Shown here piece after piece: positions 6,749 to 11,200 of a stretch of DNA of 11,200 nucleotides. The notes beneath the pieces are model-generated. The model made no database searches. It was given only the letters and a program-made list of their open reading frames with translations, and had not been told where the DNA came from. The position numbers and the translations under genes are program-made. Source of the stretch: JBNKDD01 sp050288085. GTDB lineage: Bacteria > Chloroflexota > Anaerolineae > Aggregatilineales > UBA3940. Every line of letters begins with the position of its first letter. The stretch's first letter is position 1. The stretch is from contig JBNKDD010000189.1 of NCBI GenBank assembly GCA_050288085.1, positions 1 to 11,200 of the forward strand, given 5' to 3'.

Positions 6749-7708
6749 TTGACACGCATTCTTTTTATGTTCCTTGATGGTGTTGGCTTAGGCGACGATG
6801 ATCCAGATAGTAATCCATTTGTTGCTATAGACCTGCCAACCCTGACCCAGTTTACCAACGGTCAGACCTGGCTGCGCGGCTTACCCCGGATCGAATCCCC
6901 GGAGGGTGTATTTATCCCCACCGATGCCTGTCTTGGTGTTGATGGCAATCCCCAAAGTGCGACCGGTCAGGCTGCGATCATGACCGGGGTGAATGTTCCC
7001 AGGGAAATCGGTTATCACTACGGGCCGAAGCCCAATCCCGAAGTAGCCGCTATCATCCGGCAGGAGAGTGTGATCATCAAACTGGCCCAATCCGGGCTGA
7101 AGTCATATCTGGTCAATGCCTATCCTTCCACCTTTCTGAACAGCATCGAACGGGGCAAGCGGCTGCGGTCGGCTAATCAATTGGCGCTCGATGTGGGCGG
7201 TGTTCAGATGCTCGATGAGGTGGCTTTATTTGAAGGTCGGGCGATGGCCGCCGACCTCACCGGGGAATTATGGCAGCAGCACATGGCTTATGATGATGCC
7301 GCCGCTAAAATCTGGCGGACACGGATTGGAAATGCAGATGCCCCGACCTACACGCCATTGGAGGCCGGGAAGCATCTGGCCGCATTAGCCAAAGACTATG
7401 CCTTCACCTTCTTCGACCTCTGGTTGACTGATTACGTCGGCCATCGTCAGAACAGGCCGCAGGCCATCGAACTTCTCAAACGGCTTGATGGCGTATTGAA
7501 AGGTATCCTCACAAACTGGGATACGGCTGAAGATTTAATCGTAGTGACCAGCGATCACGGCAACATAGAAGATTTGTCGAGCCGGGGCCATACACGCAAC
7601 CCTGTTCCGACTCTGGTTATCGGTGAGAAACGTCACGACTTCGCCCAATCCCTATCCGACTTGACCGGATTCGCTCCTGCAATTCTTCGCACGCTGCTGC
7701 CTGCCTGA
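6749..7708 (+). CDS. Alkaline-phosphatase-superfamily metalloenzyme (iPGM/phosphopentomutase-like)
   Basis: This 319-residue protein carries the full metal-site set of the superfamily. Asp10 lies in FMFLDGVGLG, the nucleophile candidate is Thr72 in QSATGQAA, Asp228 and His232 lie in LTDYVGHRQ, and Asp269-His270 lie in VVTSDHGNIED, with His281 in RGHTRN. This fold includes cofactor-independent phosphoglycerate mutase, phosphopentomutase and phosphohydrolases, which move or remove phosphate using two divalent metal ions. It is much shorter than iPGM (about 510) and has no obvious cap domain of phosphopentomutase size, so a phosphohydrolase or a specialised mutase is possible. The start is a TTG at 6749, with AGGG 7 bases upstream and 4 bases after the previous stop; the next Met (residue 7) would cut into the metal-binding strand, which supports TTG. 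Confidence 0.82.
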   Translation: MTRILFMFLDGVGLGDDDPDSNPFVAIDLPTLTQFTNGQTWLRGLPRIESPEGVFIPTDACLGVDGNPQSATGQAAIMTGVNVPREIGYHYGPKPNPEVAAIIRQESVIIKLAQSGLKSYLVNAYPSTFLNSIERGKRLRSANQLALDVGGVQMLDEVALFEGRAMAADLTGELWQQHMAYDDAAAKIWRTRIGNADAPTYTPLEAGKHLAALAKDYAFTFFDLWLTDYVGHRQNRPQAIELLKRLDGVLKGILTNWDTAEDLIVVTSDHGNIEDLSSRGHTRNPVPTLVIGEKRHDFAQSLSDLTGFAPAILRTLLPA

Positions 7709-7728
7709 AAAGTCAGCGGTTGACAAGC

Positions 7729-7757
7729 TTGGGGTAGGGGGAGCTTCGTGATACAAT
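7729..7757 (+). promoter_or_regulatory. Extended -10 promoter of argS-dcd
   Basis: TGaTACAAT (7749-7757) is an extended -10 element. TTGGGG (7729-7734) lies 17 bases upstream as a weak -35. The start would be near 7764, about 25 nt before the argS ATG. This separates the translation genes from the preceding run. Confidence 0.6.
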
Positions 7758-7788
7758 TGCGCCGATTTGAGGAGTCACGGAGGCGCAC

Positions 7789-9432
7789 ATGATACATATT
7801 CCAAGAGACCTGGATAAAAAGATAAAGCAGGCTATCCAAAGTGCACAGCAGGCTGGCGCATTGCCCCAATTTGAGGTGCCGCAGCCGGAAGTAACCCGCG
7901 CTAAACCGGAACATGGCGATTATGCCACGCCGGTTGCCATGCAATTGGCAAAGCTTGCCCGGATGAAACCTGACCTGATCGCCGAAGCTATTGTCGAGCA
8001 TTTCCCCACCGTTGATTATGTGGGCTCAGTTGAACGTACCGGCGGATTTATCAATATTCGCCTGGCCGATTCCTGGCTTCAGCAGCAGGTTGATCGGATT
8101 CTGAAAGCGGGCAGTTCCTTTGCTCAACTGGATAATTTCGCCGGGAAGCGTGCCCAGGTCGAATGTGTCAGTGCCAATCCGACCGGCCCGATTACGATTG
8201 CGCACACTCGGGGTGGTGTTGTTGGGGATACTATCGCTCGGTTACTGGCAGCCGTCGGTTACCAGGTCGAGATGGAATATTACTTCAACAACGCCGGTCA
8301 GCAGATGCGTAAACTCGGTGAGAGTGTCAGGGCGCGGTACCTTCAGCAGTTAGGCCAGGATATCGAATTTCTGGAAGACTGGTATCAAGGCGATTACATC
8401 AGAGATATCGCTGAGTCGCTGATCGCGGAGAAGGGATCAAGCCTGCTCGATGCAGATTACGTTCCCTTCAAGAATTACGCGGAACAGCAAATGTTCAAAG
8501 TCATCCAGGCTTCCCTGAACCGGATCGGGATTAAGTTTGACAACTTCTTCAATGAGAACTCGCTCTATGAGAGCGGGGCAGTGAAGAAGCTGCTTAAAAC
8601 CCTGCGCAAAGCCGGATATGCCTATAAAAAAGATGGTGCTACCTGGTTCAAGGCTACCGAATTTGGCATTGACAAAGACCGGGTGCTGGTTGCTTCGTCG
8701 GGCGATCCCACCTACCGGACACCGGATATTGCCTATCATATCGATAAGCTGGAACGGGGCTTCGACCTGGCCGTCAACATCCTGGGTGCCGATCATGCTG
8801 AAGAGGCGAAGGATGTCAGTACCGCGTTAACCGCATTGGGCTATGATGCCAGTAGGGTGCAGGTTGTGCTGGTGCAATTTGTGTTGTTGAAGGGCGCAGG
8901 AAAAATCAGCAAGCGGAAGGGGAATATCGAAACCCTTGACGACCTGGTAGAGGATGTTGGAGCTGATGCCGTCCGCTATTTCATGTTGGCCCGGAGTGCT
9001 AATAGCCACATGGAATTTGACCGCGATCTGGCCGTCAAGCAGTCGAACGAGAATCCCGTCTATTACATCCAGAATGCTCATGTACGCTGCGCCGGGATTG
9101 CCCGTGAAGCGGCTGAACGTGGTTTCTCGATGGACGGCGGAGATGTATCGCTCTTAACGCACCCGCGTGAACTGGGTCTGGTTCGGAAAATGCTTGAACT
9201 GCCGGAGATAATCGAGCAGGCGGCGCTGGCGTTGGAGCCTCATAAAATCGCGATTTGGGCGCATGAGGAACTGGCCCGCACCTTCCACCCGACCTATGAC
9301 GAAATCCGGGCCTTACATTCCGAAGTTCCAGAGGATTTAGCGAAGGCACGGCTAAAGCTGTATGCTGCCGCGCAGATTGCATTGGCACGCACACTTGACC
9401 TGATGGGCATGGGTGCCCCTGAACGAATGTAA
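7789..9432 (+). CDS. argS: Arginyl-tRNA synthetase
   Basis: This 547-residue class I synthetase charges tRNA-Arg with arginine in the cytoplasm. The N-terminal Add-1 domain spans about 1-90; GDYATPVAMQLAK (43-55) is its typical signature. The catalytic domain has the entry SANPTGPITIAHTRGG (128-143), the block DPTYRTPDIAYHIDK (306-320), ILGADHAEE (331-339) and a KMSKS-type loop GKISKRKGN (371-379). The C-terminal DALR anticodon-binding domain spans about 425-547 and ends with the usual LMGMGAPERM-type tail. The HIGH motif reads TIAH (136-139), so the first His and the Gly are replaced. ArgRS is known for tolerating motif changes, and the rest of the protein looks intact. GGAGG (7779-7783) sits 5 bases before the ATG. 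dcd follows after 23 bases and is probably co-transcribed. Confidence 0.96.
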   Translation: MIHIPRDLDKKIKQAIQSAQQAGALPQFEVPQPEVTRAKPEHGDYATPVAMQLAKLARMKPDLIAEAIVEHFPTVDYVGSVERTGGFINIRLADSWLQQQVDRILKAGSSFAQLDNFAGKRAQVECVSANPTGPITIAHTRGGVVGDTIARLLAAVGYQVEMEYYFNNAGQQMRKLGESVRARYLQQLGQDIEFLEDWYQGDYIRDIAESLIAEKGSSLLDADYVPFKNYAEQQMFKVIQASLNRIGIKFDNFFNENSLYESGAVKKLLKTLRKAGYAYKKDGATWFKATEFGIDKDRVLVASSGDPTYRTPDIAYHIDKLERGFDLAVNILGADHAEEAKDVSTALTALGYDASRVQVVLVQFVLLKGAGKISKRKGNIETLDDLVEDVGADAVRYFMLARSANSHMEFDRDLAVKQSNENPVYYIQNAHVRCAGIAREAAERGFSMDGGDVSLLTHPRELGLVRKMLELPEIIEQAALALEPHKIAIWAHEELARTFHPTYDEIRALHSEVPEDLAKARLKLYAAAQIALARTLDLMGMGAPERM

Positions 9433-9455
9433 ACCAAAAGGAGTCAGTCCAGACA

Positions 9456-10010
9456 ATGGGTCTCAAAGCAGATAACTGGATCAAGCGCATGGTCTCAGAG
9501 CATAGCATGATCGAACCGTTCGTGGATGGTCAGGTGCGTAACGGTGTAATCTCGTACGGTATCTCATCCTACGGCTATGATGTCCGGGTCGCTGATCGCT
9601 TTAAGATATTCACCAATGTCTACTCACGGATCGTCGATCCAAAAGAGTTCGATCCGCAGGCTTACGTTGATTTTAAGGGGGATGTCTGTGTCATCCCCCC
9701 CAATTCATTTGTGCTGGCCGAGTCGGTCGAGACGATCCGCATGCCGCGTAACGTAACCGGGCTGGTATTGTGTAAATCGACCTATATTCGTGCCGGTGTC
9801 TTGATCCCGACAACGGTCTTGGAAGCAGGCTGGGAAGGCACTATTACGTTAGAGATTGGCAATGTAACCCCGCTCCCGGCCAAAATCTATGCCAATGAGG
9901 GGATTGCCCAGGTACTGTTCTTTGAGGGCGATGAACTCTGCGATGTGAGTTACGCAGATCGGAAAGGAAAATACCAGAATCAGGCCGGAGTCGTCTTGCC
10001 GCGCATTTAA
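9456..10010 (+). CDS. dcd: dCTP deaminase (possibly bifunctional with dUTPase activity)
   Basis: The 184-residue protein matches the dUTPase-like trimeric dCTP deaminase family, which converts dCTP to dUTP for thymidylate synthesis. The signature blocks are ISSYGYDVRVADRF (36-49), LCKSTYIRAGV (105-115), LEAGWEGTITLEIGN (122-136) with the probable catalytic Glu133, EGIAQVLFFEG (148-158) and SYADRKGKYQNQAG (165-178). The N-terminus MGLKADNWI is the conserved family start, which fixes the ATG at 9456 even though AAGGAG lies a rather long 12 bases upstream. Some members also hydrolyse dUTP to dUMP; the sequence alone does not tell me which. It follows argS closely, and the promoter of the downstream tRNA overlaps its last codons. 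An 8-base perfect inverted repeat lies within the coding region at 9677-9699. Confidence 0.95.
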   Translation: MGLKADNWIKRMVSEHSMIEPFVDGQVRNGVISYGISSYGYDVRVADRFKIFTNVYSRIVDPKEFDPQAYVDFKGDVCVIPPNSFVLAESVETIRMPRNVTGLVLCKSTYIRAGVLIPTTVLEAGWEGTITLEIGNVTPLPAKIYANEGIAQVLFFEGDELCDVSYADRKGKYQNQAGVVLPRI

Positions 10011-10024
10011 TGTGCGGCTATAAT
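9996..10024 (+). promoter_or_regulatory. Promoter of tRNA-Val overlapping the end of dcd
   Basis: TTGCCG (9996-10001) and a perfect TATAAT (10019-10024) are spaced 17 bases apart. The -35 box lies inside the last codons of dcd. Transcription should start near 10031, about 6 bases before the mature tRNA 5' end. Confidence 0.72.
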
Positions 10025-10036
10025 GGGGGAGTATTC

Positions 10037-10110
10037 GGGCGGTTAGCTCAGTTGGCTAGAGCGCTTCCCTTACAAGGAAGAAGTCACAGGTTCGAGTCCT
10101 GTACCGCCCA
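10037..10110 (+). tRNA. tRNA-Val (anticodon TAC)
   Basis: The cloverleaf can be drawn completely. The acceptor stem is GGGCGGT (10037-10043) with ACCGCCC (10103-10109), and the D arm is GCTC/GAGC. The anticodon stem CTTCC/GGAAG encloses the loop CTTACAA with anticodon TAC at 10071-10073. The T stem is ACAGG/CCTGT with loop TTCGAGT, and the discriminator is A at 10110. CCA is not encoded (TCT follows). All stems pair without mismatch, so the gene looks functional. It reads GUA, with wobble to other GUN codons likely. Confidence 0.97.
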
Positions 10111-10125
10111 TCTAAAATGTTAAGA

Positions 10126-10159
10126 AAGCCTGTGAAGTTCTTCTCTTCACAGACTTTTT
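10126..10159 (+). terminator. Intrinsic terminator of tRNA-Val (probably bidirectional)
   Basis: AAGCCTGTGAAG (10126-10137) pairs with CTTCACAGACTT (10145-10156) across a 7-base loop, with one C/A mismatch in a 12-base stem, and the T-run 10155-10159 follows. On the minus strand the same stem is followed by a T-rich tract (CTTTCTTAACATTTT), so it could also end transcription coming from the right. Confidence 0.85.
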
Positions 10160-10161
10160 GT

Positions 10162-10519
10162 TTATGGTGACATGAGGTGTGTGAATTGTGACTGCCTGTC
10201 GTAGTCAATGCTCTCCCCGTTGGCGTCGCCTATAATCCGCCTCGCCAGGATTTTGCAAGAGCGTCCGGCGCTGCTTCTCGCCCAGTCGTTCATACAACAC
10301 TTCAACTCTAGTCAGCAGGACCAACGCTGCATCCAGATCATCAAGATAATTCCCCACCTCACGCTCTAAATTGGCCAATCTGTTATCTGCCTGGAGTGCT
10401 TTCTCCTGCCACTCAGCCCGCAGCTGGTCGTAGACTTCCTCACTGAGTTTACCGGTTGCATACAGCCGGGCGAGCCGGGTCTCCTCCTGGCGAAGCTGGG
10501 CGTCTACCCATCGGCTCAC
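10162..10519 (-). pseudogene. Remnant of a large serine recombinase (C-terminal coiled-coil part, frameshifted)
   Basis: The reading frame beginning at a GTG (10519) gives a charged helical segment with RLARLYATGKLSEEVYDQL, LREWQEK-like and DLDAALVLLTRVEVLYERL stretches. I recognise this as the C-terminal coiled-coil region of large serine recombinases (recombinase family). The open frame closes at 10205 with an untypical end. Removing one base of the TTTT run at 10251-10254 restores ILARRIIGDANGESIDY and a further conserved-looking tail to a TAA at 10162, which fits the usual end of these proteins. The resolvase catalytic domain and the recombinase domain are absent: upstream the frame continues only to a TGA at 10568, and the DNA turns AT-rich. 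It is therefore a 5'-truncated, frameshifted fossil of an integrase next to tRNA-Val. A separate small coding gene is less likely. Confidence 0.72.
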
Positions 10520-10616
10520 CCTATCTCTTGGTATGAAAGGTATTGAATTTTTGGAGTATGTTCTTAATCAACTTGGGACTTTACAACTACTTCCTGAGCC
10601 ATCTTGATTTTTTACT
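10520..10616. other. AT-rich junction between the recombinase remnant and the methyltransferase gene
   Basis: About 97 bases with no gene I can support. Composition falls sharply here compared with the DNA to the left. The minus-strand frame of the recombinase remnant stays open to 10568 without recognisable homology, so the break point of the truncation probably lies in this stretch. Confidence 0.4.
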
Positions 10617-11200
10617 CTATTGGCGACTATACCCCTTAATCGACTGCGCCTCCATTATTGCGCCTCTACCAACTATCCAGCTAATAAGTGATGTGAGGAT
10701 AATTAGGGGTAACAATAAACCGGACAATATGATTTGAACAATAATCTTAATGGAGAGGTTATCTATTCCACTTAAGAATCGCGTCAGGTGATTCTTGCGA
10801 AAACCCACCCAATTCAAAATGCTTTGTACCCAACCGTAGGGGTCATGCTCGATTGAGATGGTTGAAAAGCTGAGTTGTTGAAATCCGCAGCTATTCAGCA
10901 AGCCACCAAGTGATGAGGGAGTATAGTGAAAAAGATGGCGGGGAACATCAAGGTGAAGCCACAATGGGCCAAACAACTTAGCTTGCCAGCTTGCGTTGTT
11001 GGGGACACCAATTACCAGCATCCCTCCAGGCTTGAGGAGCTTCTCGCAATAACTTAGAATCTCGAGTGGATTTTCTAGATGTTCCAAAACTTGATACATA
11101 ATAATCAAATCAAATGTTTGCTGTGGAGGAAGCGCCTTGATGGTTCCTGCAAATACTGGCAAATCAAAAACGCTCACAGCATGTTTCAGCATCGTCGGTG
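10617..11200 (-). CDS. Class I SAM-dependent methyltransferase with C-terminal hydrophobic segment (5' part off right edge)
   Basis: About 194 codons are visible. They contain the second half of a Methyltransf_23/11-type domain: FDLIIMYQVLEHLENP with the conserved Asp-x-x-x-x-x-x-VLEH pattern, LLKPGGMLVIGVPN, and the LDVPRHLFHYTPSSL block typical of methyltransferases found in polysaccharide and lipid gene clusters. A hydrophobic stretch of about 26 residues near the C-terminus probably binds the membrane. The SAM-binding glycine motif is not in the visible part and the frame is open to the edge of the window (PT precedes the first Met), so the gene is taken as partial and the internal ATG at 11192 is not its start. 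Base composition is lower in GC than the neighbouring chromosome, consistent with transfer. Confidence 0.82.
   Translation of the reverse strand, partial: PTMLKHAVSVFDLPVFAGTIKALPPQQTFDLIIMYQVLEHLENPLEILSYCEKLLKPGGMLVIGVPNNASWQAKLFGPLWLHLDVPRHLFHYTPSSLGGLLNSCGFQQLSFSTISIEHDPYGWVQSILNWVGFRKNHLTRFLSGIDNLSIKIIVQIILSGLLLPLIILTSLISWIVGRGAIMEAQSIKGYSRQ

Noticed and set aside
7725..7746. AAGCT/AGCTT inverted repeat after the metalloenzyme gene as a terminator
   Set aside because: The stem is only 5 bases with a 12-base loop and no T-run follows.
7720..7757. TTGACA at 7720-7725 as the -35 box of argS
   Set aside because: It lies 26 bases from the TACAAT box, too far for a normal promoter. TTGGGG with a 17-base spacer and the TG extension fit better.
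9035..9508. Minus-strand open frame of 157 codons across the argS-dcd junction
   Set aside because: It overlaps two certain genes on the plus strand, and its translation is low-complexity, rich in Pro, Arg and Ser, without domain signs.
10543..10737. Plus-strand 64-codon open frame rich in aromatic residues
   Set aside because: Its 3' half is antisense to the membrane segment of the methyltransferase gene, which explains the hydrophobic look. No good ribosome binding site supports it.
10037..11200. Direct repeat of the tRNA-Val 3' end as an attR site
   Set aside because: I looked for a second copy of the T-arm and acceptor sequence to the right and found none in the window. It could lie beyond the edge.
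1..11200. CRISPR array, intact insertion sequence, toxin-antitoxin or restriction system
   Set aside because: No regularly spaced repeats, transposase motifs, terminal inverted repeats or paired small toxin-antitoxin genes were seen on either strand.

Overview
The window is a gene-dense bacterial chromosome segment of moderately high GC (sampled lines about 55-58%), followed at the right edge by a visibly AT-richer stretch (sampled lines about 33-45%). Two tandem membrane-anchored C39-peptidase/TPR proteins, a MurJ-like flippase lacking several of the classical arginines, EF-G-like and ArgRS variants, and a remnant of a large serine recombinase with a long coiled-coil C-terminus together suggest a member of the Chloroflexota (Anaerolineae-like). 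This is an inference from gene style; no rRNA is present to settle it.

Layout. (1) 1-424, minus strand: the N-terminal 141 codons of an EF-G-like translational GTPase that runs off the left edge. (2) 425-640: a divergent intergenic region with one good sigma70-type promoter for each direction. (3) 641-3495: two adjacent paralogues, each with a transmembrane anchor, a Pro/Thr-rich linker, an extracellular C39-like cysteine peptidase domain and C-terminal TPRs, ending in a GC-rich hairpin. (4) 3572-7708: a tightly packed, partly translationally coupled run of a MurJ/MviN-type flippase, a small Rossmann methyltransferase-like protein, a membrane-anchored thioredoxin-like protein, a second class I methyltransferase, and an alkaline-phosphatase-superfamily metalloenzyme with a TTG start. 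(5) 7729-10010: argS with its own extended -10 promoter, then dcd 23 bases downstream. (6) 10037-10110: tRNA-Val(TAC), with its promoter straddling the end of dcd and a strong intrinsic terminator behind it. (7) 10162-11200, minus strand: the frameshifted C-terminal remnant of a large serine recombinase, then an AT-rich methyltransferase gene that runs off the right edge. This looks like the edge of an integrated island beside the tRNA.

How it fits together: regions 3-4 form one plausible cell-envelope transcription block (surface proteases, lipid-linked precursor flippase, methyltransferases, redox protein). Region 5 is housekeeping (Arg-tRNA charging, dUTP precursor supply). The most noteworthy signals are the NKMN version of the G4 motif in the EF-G-like GTPase, the duplicated C39-TPR pair with a second internal duplication in its cytoplasmic tail, the substituted arginines of the flippase, the TIAH version of the ArgRS HIGH motif, and the tRNA-adjacent recombinase fossil with a single-base frameshift. 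I see no CRISPR array, no intact insertion sequence and no complete defence system.
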